Origin: Telmatactis stephensoni
Lineage: Eukaryota; Cnidaria; Anthozoa; Actiniaria; Isophelliidae
NCBI GenBank assembly: GCA_029948255.1
Contig: JALIZF010001549.1
Span: 186,001 to 250,000, forward strand
DNA length: 64,000 nucleotides
Reading direction: 5' to 3'
In this document: in pieces, positions 45,413 to 56,395 of the stretch
How the letters are laid out: the number at the start of each line of letters is the position of its first letter
How positions within the stretch are numbered: the stretch's first letter is position 1
The notes under the pieces: generated by a model
What the model was told of the DNA's origin: nothing
Seen by the model: only the letters and a program-made list of their open reading frames with translations
Databases searched by the model: none
Position numbers and translations under genes: made by a program

Positions 45413-45549
45413 TTCCTATTCTTGTTTCGACTTCTGTTCTTTCCGTGTAGCTTTAATAAGCTGTAAATACCCTTAAAATGGAGCACCGGTAGAGAACGGG
45501 GAAAAAGGGCCGATCTTCAATTGCTTTTTCCACGAGCCTCTGGGTAGAG

Positions 45550-45838
45550 TCTCATTTTAATGATAATCATCATCAGTACTGATTTACACAAACTGCCAAT
45601 AACAATATTAACAGCCTTAGAACAAAAATCTTTAAAATGAAAAATGTTGAAGTTCGTTTACGTGACGGTGAAACGCCGCATGATAGTCGACGTCGGTAGA
45701 AGTGAGAACAAATAAAAAAGCAAACATACATGTAGCAACAAATTAGGCAAAAGTGGTTCAATTTACAAGACAATGTTATCGAAATTCTATTACATTCGAT
45801 CTTACAAAAGTCAAATGAAGTTACCTTTTTTCTCTCAG
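45550..45838 (+). repeat. Module start shared by three SRCR exon duplications
   Basis: GAGTCTCATTTTAATGATAA begins modules at 42771, 45550 and 56782. Each continues with the same intron-like sequence (gtgaaacgccgcatga or a close variant, cgacgtcg, gaagtgagaacaaat, caagacaatgttatcga) to the acceptor of a type-a SRCR exon. This shows segmental duplication of intron plus exon. Confidence 0.8.
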
Positions 45839-46165
45839 AGAACAACGCCATTCAAGTTCGTCTGACGGGAACCAATGTAAAACATGTTGGTCAAGTAGAA
45901 ATCCTGTACAAAGGGAACTGGGGAGCAGTCTGTGATGATTATTGGGGTATAAACGATGCTCACGTGATCTGTCGGATGCTTGGTTACAAGGCAGCTTTAA
46001 ATTACATTCGCGAAATTGAAGGAAATGCATCATTTCCAATCCACTTGACTGATGTTCTATGCACTGGAAAGGAAACATCGATTGCACAATGTCCTCACAA
46101 GGGATGGTCAAAACATGACTGTAAGAATTATGAACATGCTGGTGTGGTTTGTCAAGTGAACAAAG
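45839..46165 (+). CDS. SRCR domain exon, type a (intact)
   Basis: 327-bp exon with a tctctcag acceptor and a GTGAG donor, both phase 1, so it can be added or lost without shifting the frame. It encodes one full SRCR domain: [71 protein letters not shown]. Six cysteines are present, as in group A domains. SRCR domains lie outside the cell in receptors and secreted proteins that bind microbial or matrix ligands. No signal peptide or membrane segment is in view, so the complete gene structure is unknown; the following type-b exon has a stop, so the gene may be a pseudogene. Confidence 0.75.
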
Positions 46166-46241
46166 GTGAGAAGCCGTTGAGAAGTAAATTGAAATACTTG
46201 AAAACGGTCAATTGAAGTTTCCTTATTCCATCCATTGACAG

Positions 46242-46466
46242 CTGTTCCACCAGTTCAAGTTCGCTTAGCTGGAGGAACGTCACCCAACTCTGGTCGGCTT
46301 GAAGTCAGGTACCATGGTGTGTGGGGTACTGTATGTAATTATAAATATAACTGAGACAAGAACGAGGCTGAAGTGGTTTGTCGTATGCTTGGGTACCCTG
46401 CGGTACAAGTTGGCTATCACCAGAACTTTAGTCCTGTCAAAGGCTTAATATGGCTAAATAACCTTC
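46242..46466 (+). pseudogene. SRCR exon, type b, truncated with stop
   Basis: Acceptor ttgacag, then VPPVQVRLAGGTSPNSGRLE, YHGVWGTVCNYKYN, a TGA stop, AEVVCRMLGYPAVQ and FSPVKGLIWL, after which about 110 bp of the domain are deleted and the sequence joins the GTAAGT donor. Relative to the exon at 57510 there are six extra bases before the stop, and TGG has become TGA. Confidence 0.8.
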
Positions 46467-46488
46467 GTAAGTTCTAAAGAAAGATGAT

Positions 46489-46710
46489 TTATTGATTATT
46501 TTCATATCTTCTGGTTGTTTCTTCAATGAGCCAAATTCGATTTACGGCTGTTTTGTAACCAAGCATTCGACAGATAACATGAGCATCGTTTATACCCCAG
46601 TAACCATAACGACTACAGACTGCTCCCCTGGTCCCTTGGTATTGGATTTCCGCTTGACCAACATGACTGACATTACTTCCCACCAGACGAACTTTAATCG
46701 CTTTCTTGCT
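46489..46710 (-). pseudogene. SRCR exon remnant, opposite strand
   Basis: Minus strand: [56 protein letters not shown]. It is the counterpart of 33838-34085 and abuts the plus-strand exon 46242-46466 tail to tail. A further 12-codon start remnant lies at about 46880-46920. Confidence 0.7.
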
Positions 46711-47139
46711 CTAAAACAAACATTGTGGGATAATAAAAAGAGCTTCACACAGACTAAATAAGTACAATGGAGTAGCATTTCCCTTTGTGGCTTTTGAAAG
46801 TTTTTCAGTGTTCCAAAATGTTGAGGGGACAAAACTCATGTATCCCATAGACGCGAGTCCAATGAATTCAAACTCAAAATTCATTACTTCCCACCAGACG
46901 ATCTTTAATCGCTTTCTCCTCTGAAAACAAACGTTGAAGAATTAGGCAGCCTCTGTAGTACGTATAGAAATAATTATTTGTTTACATTTTTCTGTCAATT
47001 TTACTGGGACTAAATAATTGACAAGATTATTGGGGTCACTCTTTGAATCGAGCTGAAACAATGAGTCCTTTCATAAGCTAGTGCATATACCATTTATATC
47101 TATGATAAAATGAGCTCAAGATTCACGTTAAATAAAAGA

Positions 47140-47694
47140 GAGAAAACGCTGATACTGAAGTTAGAAAAACATTAATCTGGAGGATCTTACGTTTTCTAGC
47201 TTCTTATAAAGAGAAGTGAAAAAGGCACAGTTTTATCAACTTGACCTCAATTCATATTTCTCCAAATCGTGCGACGCAATTTTGTTCTACTTTTCCAAAC
47301 GAACAGTTATTGGATGTGCCGACAATATGAGCCCAAAAAAGCTTTTTCCAAGTCATAAAAGAAAGGTTTTCGGCCAAATAAACTCCGATCAAAATGAATG
47401 ATTTAAACGTTAAAAGAAACTTTAATCTAGCCCTAGACATGATGTAGATTTTTTTTTTATAAGGTTTTTTTGTTTGTTTGGTTGGTTGGTTTTTTGTTGT
47501 TGTTGTTGTTTTGTTTTGTTTGGTTTTTTGATTTGTTTTGTTTTGTTTTGTTTTTGCTTTGTTTTTTGTTTGTTTGTTTGTTTGTTGTTGTTGTTGTTGT
47601 TTTTTGTTGTTGTTGTTGTTGTTTTGCCGCGACGCAATTTTGCGACCAAACTGCGGAGGTGCGCCTCAAACAAAACCTAGTCAAACCACCTTAA
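47140..47694 (-). repeat. Interspersed repeat, inverted copy, with GTT/GTTTT expansion
   Basis: Inverted copy of the repeat at 35138-35757. Between 47452 and 47632 it contains a long G/T-rich simple repeat (gttttgttttg, gttgttgttg) not found in the other copy. Open frames across this tract are artefacts of the simple repeat. Confidence 0.75.
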
Positions 47695-47841
47695 GCAGAA
47701 AATGTTAAGAGTTGTTTTAATTTGCGACACGTCGCTATTTGTAATTTTGCATCCGTTGAATGTTGCAGCTGTCATCGTCGTCGCTGTTGTTGCTTAACTG
47801 CTTACGACTGACTGCGTATAATCACTTCAGGTCTGTCTATA

Positions 47842-48135
47842 TACACCTATTTCAAAAAACGTTGTCGGACCAAGACCCAAAGCATACGCGACTCACCCGA
47901 AAGGGAGTATGGGAAGAAATTATTTAACCAATAAAGCAACACAAATAACAAGACGACATCCACATCACTGAGGCTTGCTATACCCTTATACAACACAGAA
48001 CTTCATTTTTTGATGTCTAAAATCAATACCAAAGCCGAAAAATGAGTTACGTTTTGCATCTACCCATGCTCCCTTTCGGTCTAGTCGCGTGTGCTTTAGG
48101 TCTCTCGTCCGAAAACCTTTTGTGAAATAGGTGTA
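47842..48135. mobile_element. 294-bp foldback MITE
   Basis: tacacctatttca at the left and tgaaataggtgta at the right, with arms of over 60 bp that pair nearly throughout (cgaaagggagtatggg with catgctccctttcg). TA lies at each end, fitting a Tc1/mariner-type MITE. Related to the nested element at 7319-7546. It interrupts the duplicated block 47700-49770. Confidence 0.75.
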
Positions 48136-49560
48136 TTAATATGAGTTTATAAGTTCTAACAGTAGGGAATTTTGTATTGGGCATGCACGCAACCGCTGAT
48201 GCATGGCAATGCGATCGCAGGCGACAGAGATTATTAAACATTTTTACCCCCAAAAAGTGCTCATTACGCAACAAAATTAGACAAAGCGAAGTCAAGCTCA
48301 AGTTATAAAAGTGATTTGGAGCCGGCAGGTTTTTTGGACTGAGTCAACGAGCGAGGAAATGTGTATATGCTCTACGTTTAGAAGAACAATTGTTGGCTTT
48401 CAAAAAAGCGGAAAAACATTGTTCTACGCAAGTACATTTTATTATTTTTCAAGTTAATCAAAGATGGAATCTATCCACATTTTAACATTGAAATAAATTT
48501 GTCGGTATTTTTTTAAGTGTGCTCAACAATAGGGCTTTAAACAAGAAGTAAAGCAGAATTTTTGCATTAATTAGTTGCAAAAACATTAAGTTTTAGGTTG
48601 TTGGCGATTTTTTGTGGCCTTAAACTTAACATTACGTGAAAACGCTGTCATTGCTGATTATGATTATTGCAAGTTCAAGGTGGTGATCCTATTTTAATTT
48701 TGAGTAAGAGCAATATTTCGCTCTAAAGTAATTTATGCAAGACAATGAAGAGTACATAACGTTGATCGAAAACTTTGTAAATATAAGCGCGATTTCTAAA
48801 ATATATTTCTTCCTTTGAGATGAACAGCATTACTGTCCAAGACAAATCAAAAGAATTGCAAGCGAATTTGGATAAGCTTGTTACTTGTCGCAAAAGGAAA
48901 AGGTGCTTTCTCTAGCTATTTGCTACATAACCCTCCCAGAATCGATCCCAGAAACAATGAAAATGCACCTTGAAGCCGATTTTTCATTCTGAAATATGCA
49001 GTATTTCTCGAATAAAGAAGGAATCCTGGTCACAATAACCCAACAGAAGGTGGAGATGGTATCTAGCTTTAGAGTGATCGATGCTTGAACATTTACTAAA
49101 ATTTGAACATGTAAGCGGGTTCTATGTAAGAAAAGGAGTTAGTTGCTGTATATATAAAATGTTGATTAGAGCTAAAAGTTGTCAAAGTATTATAAAATTA
49201 ATAAACTCTTGCCATGTGTATCGATTTCTCCACGATGTAACTCAGGAACTGAATATTTGAGAGTGTTTTAGTTGTGCTGTATGGGCATCGAAGACAGCCA
49301 TGTCACTCCGTATTGTACGTGTTTTCTTCGGCATGAAAAATTCCATTTTCTTAAGAAAACTCATCTCTTATCTCATGCATCATATTACATGTAAATGGCC
49401 AGCAGATACATTAATCGTAACTTCTTTCAAGATGTTGAAAATACCATTAAACGGGCAGAAAACATTAGATCAAAATGGTAAACATTGACGTATTCTTGCT
49501 GCTCTGGCTGTGTACTCGTGTTCAGCGAAGCATGTCCGCACATGCGCATGCAAAATTCTG
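48136..49560. other. Intergenic stretch without visible gene
   Basis: AT-rich, with several short frames (for example 49300-49488) that show no family resemblance, repeats or splice signals worth calling. Confidence 0.5.
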
Positions 49561-49979
49561 TTTTAAGTTCTTGGATTCTTTCACAACAATACCTATCTTA
49601 AGTGTCATACCAGTCTCCGCTATGGCAACAGCCTGCATATGTCTGAGATTTTGTATGCATATGCGACACGAACTATACTTTCTTTTCCTTAAAGATCGAC
49701 CAAAAACGAGCCTTTGTCAATTTTCTTTTGTTTCGGAATAAATTTGCATATTTATTAGTATTTGTAATGGTTTAATAGTTATCATAACTATCTATTTGGG
49801 ACTTTTGTGAGCCCGCTGTCCTTAGCGGAGTTATGAATTCTACCTCGTTAACATGCTGAGAGATCCCATGAGATAGCAAGCGCATGCGCCAATCAATGCA
49901 ACGTCTGTCGCCGGTCAGTGAAGTTGTTCATGTGTTTGAACAAAGGAAAATTGCCCGAAAATCCGTCTAAATCATACCA

Positions 49980-51299
49980 ATGTCGGGTTCTCAAGACTCG
50001 CAAGATAAATCAAAGGAAAAAGACGACGGCAGAGGCTGCCTTTTGAGCAAATGGCTGCCAGAACCCAAAGGAAAAGGAACAGAACAGTCCACAACTACCA
50101 TGAATGGCAGCAATGGCAAAGGCGGTAAAACGCCAAATGCAAAAACTCAGACAAACGGGACCAAAGATCCCACAAAATCACTCAAAAGTGATACTGAAAG
50201 CAAAGACCCTGGGCAGAAGTCCAGCGAAACTCCTACAGGAAGAAAGACCTCGAAAAAATCCACAAGGTAAAAAAGCGCGCCAAAAGGGTCACCAAAGCTG
50301 GCCGAGAACCATGTCAGCTCGTCGAATGAAAGCTCAACGTCAGGCGAAAACATCGCTCAAGTTTTTAAAGACTCGCTTTCCAGCTTGGCGGCTAGCATGA
50401 ATAAAGGAATCCTTAACTTAGGAAAACTACTCAAAAACAAAAACGAGTACCGAGGTGGTCGACACGAGGATTTGTCTAGCTCTGACTCTGAATCGGAGGA
50501 AGAGAGTGCCAGTAACACAGAGCCACCGGCCCCAAAGAGGCAAAAATCTGATTGCGATGGTGCTTCCTTAAGCCAGGAAAGCAATGCCATACTTAGTCTG
50601 CTAGAAAAGCAGTCGTTACTGATCAGGATGGACCTGATATAAATGCAAGTTTGGCCAAAATAGTGAAAAACCTCTTGGGGGGAAAGACTGATGAGGAAAA
50701 CCTCAACGAAATTAAGAAACGCTACCCCAAGCCAAAAAACTGTGAAATATTGACCGAAACTAAAGTCAATTCAGCGATATGGAACAACATCTCAGACAAG
50801 GCAAGGACGGGAGACATAAAACTCCAAAAGGCTCAAAAAGCACTAAGTAAAAGGCATAACTGCTGTGGTCCAAGTGATCAATGAAGTACTAAACAAATCA
50901 GAAATGCCACCAAAAGAAAAAAATGTGGACACCCTTATGGATGGTGTGCAGTTACTGGCCAATGCCGACACAGAAGTCAACATAAGACGTAGAGAAGCCC
51001 TGAAACCAGAGCTTCACACTAGTTACCGCTACTTATGTGCCCCATCAAATCCTATAACTACTGAGTTATTTGGAGATGATTTACCCAAAGCTGTTAAAGA
51101 TATAACCGACACCAATCGGATTACTTCAAAGATTAGTAGAGAGCAAAAAGATGGCTACAAAAGGTCCAGGGATACCAGTGCTTCAGACAAGTATGGGAAG
51201 ATATACCCATACAAATACTCAGGATCGAAAAACTACAACCGCCCCTTCCCCAGCAAGAGGGAAGGGGGGAAGAAAAGTGGTCAAAAGAACCAACACTAG
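49980..51299 (+). pseudogene. DIRS-type gag, frameshifted
   Basis: Starts at an ATG (MSGSQDSQDKSKEKDDGRG) with a Lys/Ser/Thr-rich low-complexity N terminus. Frameshifts near 50270, 50620 and 50860 separate the pieces, but similarity to DIRS gag runs on: SLAASMNKGILNLGKLLKNK, an acidic SSSDSESEEES tract with a PKRQK basic motif, LNEIKKRYPKPKNCEIL, LLANADTEVNIRRREALKPE, LCAPSNPITTELFGDDLPKA. The C terminus is basic (KREGGKKSGQKNQH). The family is recognised from memory of cnidarian DIRS-like elements; no homology search was possible. The product would bind element RNA or form particles; this copy cannot be made as one protein. Confidence 0.6.
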
Positions 51300-51363
51300 A
51301 CAACCAAACTGAAACCAACCCAGAGGTAAGAAACTTAAAGGTTGCTGGCAGGCTAAGATTTTA

Positions 51364-54300
51364 AAAAAAAATTTTAATAATAATAATAACTTTAATGATT
51401 CTTGAATGGCAAATAAAACTATTTGAAAAACTCAAGATTACAATATTAGATAAATAAATAAATTACATATAAAAAATCTGTTAATATAAATATGTGCAAT
51501 GTTAAGGTGACGCGTCCCATTTCTTAACTGCATAAGGGATAAAGCTGTTCTGGAAACGTTTAGTACGACATTTAAGTAATGGAAATTTCCTTGAGTTCCG
51601 TAAGGAGTAGACAGATTCAGTTACTGAAGGTAAGACGTCGTTGATTCTGTCTTCGGGTTGCATAATGGTCTTGTAAAAGCGACGACAAAGCTCATCTCTG
51701 CGCTCATGAAGGGTGGATAGTCTCAAATGAGCAAGTCGCTCTCGGTAGGACAGGCCAGGAAGCATGATCTTTGTAGCTCGTTTCTGTATTTGTTCAAGTT
51801 GGTCAGACAGGGCACTAGTCAATGAAGAGTGCCACACGGGGCACGCATATTCTACAACAGGACGAATAAAACAGCAGAAGACAGAACAGAGGTCTCTAGG
51901 AAGGACACCACTTCGCTTCAAACACCGTAGAGCATAGAGACGCTTACTTGCTTTGCTGCAAATAGTTCCAATGTGCAAGTCCCATTTGAGATTAGATTGG
52001 ATTGATATTCCTAGGAGTTTGGTTGATTGAACACAGTCCAATGGGACGTTGTCGATTGTTAAAGGCTGTAGGATAGGTTGAGATTTAGCAAAACAGATGT
52101 TAAGTTCTTTAGTCTTCTTTGCGTTGATTCGCATATTATTGTTGACAGTCCATTGATTAATGGAGTCCAGATGTGTCTGAAGATTGGATGAAGTACTCGA
52201 ATGGGATGACACTTCAAATACTGTGCAGTCATCTACGTATTTGTAAATTGGAGCAGTTGTGGTAAGGTCATTAATCATGACTAAGAAGAACAGGGGTCCC
52301 AACTTAGTTCCTTGAGGTACGCCAGCGAGGATGGGTAACCAGTTTGATTTGTCTTGGCCTATTTTGACACGTTGATGGCGATTTCTAAGAAAAGCTGCGC
52401 ACCAATTCAACAAGATGGGAGGCACGTTGAGAAGCTGGAGTTTACGGATAAGTATGTTGTGGTCGATGCGATCAAATGCCTTCGAAAAATCGATAAGACA
52501 TGCTCTGATAGTGGTCTTTGGGGTCTCTGCTGCTTGGAGCCACTCGTGAACCACACGAACTAACGCATGAGTAGTAGAAGAGTTTTTGATTCCTCCAAAC
52601 TGGCAACTGTCAAGCTGAGGCATGATGATAGGACGTAGCCAGCCAAAGATAAAATCCTCCAGGACTTTACTAAGAATGGTAGTAAGTGAAATAGGTCTTA
52701 GGTCGGAGTCGACAGACATAGGTTTAGATATTTTAGCAATAGGAACAACATCCGCACACTTCCACAAAGTTGGTACCGTTCCTTGGTTAACAGATGCGTT
52801 GAAAATAGAGGCTACTGGGCGAGAGATCACAGAGGCGCATTCCTTGAGTAACCAATTCGGTATATTGTCAGGGCCAGTGGATTTACGTTCGTTAATAGCT
52901 AGGAGAGAAGTTTCAACTGCACCAGGCGATATTATGAATTCGTCAGGTGTGGGCTGAACAACAGGGATAGGATCAAAGAGTAGAGGTTGCATGTCAGCAT
53001 TAACCTTGCTGAAGGAGTCGTTAATAATCTCTGCCAGTTCTAGACCGCTTACAGTGGAACCATTTATAACCATCTTTGAAAGAGATGTAGACTTAGATTG
53101 ACCGGACAGTTGTTTAATGCTATCCCACCATTTCTTGGGATTGTGATGCTGGGTGTTCATAACATTGTTGTAATAGAAGTTTTGGCGAGCAGACTTGCAA
53201 AGTTTGATGACTTTCCTTCTGTAAAATTTATATAAGGTGGAATTTCCCTTGATCCAAGCACGTTGGCGGTTAGCAATCGCTTCTTTTATGTCAGCGGTAA
53301 ACCAGGGCTTATCAGTTGGATGAAGTTTAAAATGACGTAAAGGGAGATGATTATCAATGGTGTTGTTGATTGTTGATTGGAACATGGAGAATTGTTCTTC
53401 ACACGTAGGTTGGTGGTAAAGCGATGTCCAATTAACAGTCTGAAGAGAAGAGTAAACAGCTTGTTTGTTAGATGTTTTGCAGATGTACTTGGTAATACGG
53501 ATGGTTGGTTGGTACGAGGGCGAAACATCCAAGGGTTGCAGAAAGACGCTTGAATGATCAGACAGACCAAGTGGAGGGAGAATTTTTGCTTCAGCATAGT
53601 AAGATGAAAGCGTGGAATAAGCCTGGTCTAAGATATTATTACCACGCGTTGCCTTGGTGACGAGTTTTTTTAATTTGAAGGATGAACACAGGTTGCCGGG
53701 TTTGAATTGGTTAAAGTCGCCTAGGAGGATGATAGCTGAGTTGGGATGAACAGACAAAGCTTTATCCAAACAACTGAATAAATATGCTCGAAGCTCGTTA
53801 TCGTCATTGCCAGGCGGGTGATATATGATAGCAAGTATGATGGCATTGATCCCACGAGGTAGTCGATTAGGTTTGATCAGTAACCATTGGCATTCAAAGA
53901 TCGAGTTGTTTAAGTCAGTTAGCTCAATAAAGTTCGTTTGTGATGAGATATAAGTACAAATACCGCCGCCACGTTTATCATCAGGTCTGTCTTTACGGCA
54001 GGTCACGTATCCCGGTAAGCCGATAAGGTCGTCGGTTACGCGAGATGAAAGCCAAGACTCAGTGATGGCAGCAATAGAAAACGAATTAGCTTTGATAGTA
54101 CCATGGATTTCGTCTAGTTTGTTTACCATTGAGCGGGCGTTGCTGAAAAAGATAGAAGGAAAAAGATGGCCTTTTGTCTTCCGCTTGGAATCTGTTTGGA
54201 TACGGACAAGGCTGTTGATGTTTCTTGAACAGTGATTAGATTGTTGAAACTCCCAAGGGGGTGCAGTTGGTAGGATTTGCATATTCCAAGATGGAGTAAT

Positions 54301-54684
54301 AGCGCCACTAAATTCAATTTTAAAATCATATTCTGCTTGGAGATGGTAAATATTATCGGCAAAATCAGGGCTGTACTTTCCATAAGACGTTACTGTACTT
54401 ATAGGTCTTTGGTAGGACGACCCAGCTCTACATCCACGACGTGTGATAGTCCTTGCAATTCTATTATCTTTAAGCACACGCCAAGTTGCGCAGTCCACAG
54501 CAGGAATATGATGTATGGAGGAGATTATAGACAACAGAAATGTCCTCGAGTAAAAACGACATGCCATTCTCGCGAATGGTAGTAAAAAGTTATTTTAGGC
54601 TAACTCTGATAGCCGTAAGGTCGTGAATTGGAAGAGCTAAAAATTTGTGCCGTGCAGCTACTGAAGCGCAACGTAACGTTTTTA
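51364..54684 (-). mobile_element. Full-length single-ORF LINE with target duplication
   Basis: 3321 bp on the minus strand: about 117 bp 5' UTR, one 1021-codon frame, about 138 bp 3' UTR ending in ATT repeats and an A/T tail. ATTTTA is present on both sides (51358-51363 and 54685-54690). The insertion sits in the DIRS reverse transcriptase and its removal restores that frame, so the ends are well supported. Confidence 0.85.
51502..54567 (-). CDS. LINE polyprotein: APE endonuclease and reverse transcriptase
   Basis: 1021 codons, ATG at 54567, no stop or frameshift. Residues 1-135 are a leader with a hydrophobic start (FLLSIISSI). The APE-type endonuclease follows: SNARSMVNKLDE (about 142), ITESWL (168), RGGGICTY (199), LLGDFN (281), LSDHSSVF (335). 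The reverse transcriptase has STGPDNIPNWLL (563), LRPISLT (623), LIDFSKAFDRIDH (691, motif A), AGVPQGTKLGPLFF (748, motif B) and KYVDDC (776, motif C with both aspartates). The C-terminal region carries a conserved ECACPVWH-like box (VVEYACPVWH). It nicks target DNA and primes reverse transcription there. CR1/L2/Jockey group; the clade is not resolved. All catalytic residues I can check are present, so the copy could be recent and possibly competent. Confidence 0.85.
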   Translation of the reverse strand: MACRFYSRTFLLSIISSIHHIPAVDCATWRVLKDNRIARTITRRGCRAGSSYQRPISTVTSYGKYSPDFADNIYHLQAEYDFKIEFSGAITPSWNMQILPTAPPWEFQQSNHCSRNINSLVRIQTDSKRKTKGHLFPSIFFSNARSMVNKLDEIHGTIKANSFSIAAITESWLSSRVTDDLIGLPGYVTCRKDRPDDKRGGGICTYISSQTNFIELTDLNNSIFECQWLLIKPNRLPRGINAIILAIIYHPPGNDDNELRAYLFSCLDKALSVHPNSAIILLGDFNQFKPGNLCSSFKLKKLVTKATRGNNILDQAYSTLSSYYAEAKILPPLGLSDHSSVFLQPLDVSPSYQPTIRITKYICKTSNKQAVYSSLQTVNWTSLYHQPTCEEQFSMFQSTINNTIDNHLPLRHFKLHPTDKPWFTADIKEAIANRQRAWIKGNSTLYKFYRRKVIKLCKSARQNFYYNNVMNTQHHNPKKWWDSIKQLSGQSKSTSLSKMVINGSTVSGLELAEIINDSFSKVNADMQPLLFDPIPVVQPTPDEFIISPGAVETSLLAINERKSTGPDNIPNWLLKECASVISRPVASIFNASVNQGTVPTLWKCADVVPIAKISKPMSVDSDLRPISLTTILSKVLEDFIFGWLRPIIMPQLDSCQFGGIKNSSTTHALVRVVHEWLQAAETPKTTIRACLIDFSKAFDRIDHNILIRKLQLLNVPPILLNWCAAFLRNRHQRVKIGQDKSNWLPILAGVPQGTKLGPLFFLVMINDLTTTAPIYKYVDDCTVFEVSSHSSTSSNLQTHLDSINQWTVNNNMRINAKKTKELNICFAKSQPILQPLTIDNVPLDCVQSTKLLGISIQSNLKWDLHIGTICSKASKRLYALRCLKRSGVLPRDLCSVFCCFIRPVVEYACPVWHSSLTSALSDQLEQIQKRATKIMLPGLSYRERLAHLRLSTLHERRDELCRRFYKTIMQPEDRINDVLPSVTESVYSLRNSRKFPLLKCRTKRFQNSFIPYAVKKWDASP

Positions 54685-54945
54685 ATTTTATTTGTCAGCT
54701 TGGACAAACCTTACCTCAGACAAGAATATATTAGACATGGTGCAACACTGTCATCTTGAATTTTTTGAAACCCCAAAGCAAAACTATCCTATACCATCTT
54801 TGTGATTTAGCCCTAATGAGGCTGAAATAATTGATTGTGAAGTAACCCGATTACTAGAGAAAGGGGGTAATTCAAGAAGCTATCCCCATTGACACTCAAT
54901 TTATTTCTAACATTTTCCTTAGGAAAAAGAATCAAACCGCCAATG

Positions 54946-56395
54946 GCGGATATAACTCGTGGATGGAACTATATTTGCAGAGCAGAAGTCAATGAAGCAT
55001 TGAGAGCTGAATGTTTTTACCCATTTAGTATATTTTTTACTTTCATGAAGTGCATTTTGTGTAATCCTTAGCCTTTAGTAGCAATTTCATAACTCAGGAT
55101 TTGCTTTGATATGGAGCGTTACATCAGACTCACTGTAGCGTGCATGACGGCCAAAACATGAAATCATTGCTGAAGACGTATGATAAACTGATAAATACTA
55201 GACGCTTTTTGGAGTGAAATTAGTTTCCTGTATTGCGTGATGTTGCATCAGACTCATTGTACGTTGCATTACGGTCAATTAGGCGCCGCATTGTCTACCG
55301 TACGACACTTTAGATCAAACGAATGATAAATACAATTCATTACATACAATCTATATAAATCTCTCATTTTATCAGTATCTGAGGTATTTGTTACAATTTG
55401 CGTCTCAAAGTCCACAGTCATTCAATTACACCATAGATTTTACAAAAGTTGTCAATTAGATCCACTGAGTTATTTTGGCCAAGTTACACAAGTTTTGCCT
55501 GATAGCTACAACTACAGTAGCTGACTCGTCAAAGGTCACGGTGAATAAAATGAAACATGTTTGCATTTTGATCCGAAATAATAATAATATAAAGACTGAA
55601 AGTCGAGTCAGATCAGTAGTGCCGTTTCGTTTCCTGCTTATTTCAACATTCTCTCTTGTGCTGATAGAGTACAAACACGAACTAGCGGCTCGACTCACGG
55701 CCAGTTTCAGGCTATGTTTCAGGCGGCAATTCGTACTCAAAATGTTTTCGTTTGCTCTTTATTTTAACATTTACTCGCGTGCTGATAAAGTACAAACACC
55801 AACTTGATGTTGGTCGACTGGCTTGCAGCGACAATTTTGTTGCTTGACGACAGCATAGTTACTTACCAGGAGAGCAACGTAAAAAAGTCCACCCAGAAAG
55901 GATTTCAATCTAGATGCGATGGAAATTATTCCAAGCAGAGTGGTACAATACAAAATATGTCAAGCAATAAGAAATTTTAGCGAAGTGTGAGCACGAAGTT
56001 GTCATGTCCGTCATCTCGGACTATCTTGAAGCCTCCACGATTTGAACTCATGGAAGAGTCACGAGTAGAATTTCAACACTCCACCGGATAATTATTAAAT
56101 ACAGACCTTGTTTACAGAAGACGCCTTTTAGATCGTTCAATTCTAAAGCAAATTTCGCCGTACAATCGGCTAAAGAATTCGAGTAAATGTCATCGATCTA
56201 TCGATGCATATTTGAATAAAACACAGGAGTCCCATATTTCCTTTAATCTGGTACCCAGAGGTCACATTACTTTCGGCCTGCGGTCAATCACGTCGAGCAT
56301 GTGCAGTAGCCAAAGTGAGTGATTTGCGAGTGAGTGACACATTTGCATATTTCGACCCCTCACTATAACTCGTGGATTTGCAATCCACGAGTTAA
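54946..56395. mobile_element. 1.45-kb insertion in the DIRS reverse transcriptase, unclassified
   Basis: The DIRS frame stops after FLRKKN at about 54940 and resumes at YRMILNL (about 56403). The borders carry aactcgtggat at the left (54955) and atccacgagtt at the right (56380), and the right end also contains a hairpin (taactcgtggatt / tgc / aatccacgagtta). The interior is AT-rich, has a cagactcactgtagcgtgcat-like block repeated in degenerate form at 55126 and 55249, and lacks a gene. No clear target duplication was found. Confidence 0.55.

Noticed and set aside
47422..47694. Open frames rich in Asn/Gln/Thr or Val/Cys/Phe
   Set aside because: They lie in a GTT/GTTTT simple repeat.
54946..56395. 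Helitron
   Set aside because: A hairpin near the right end and no obvious target duplication fit, but there is no CTRR end and no Rep/helicase, and the ends share an inverted motif.
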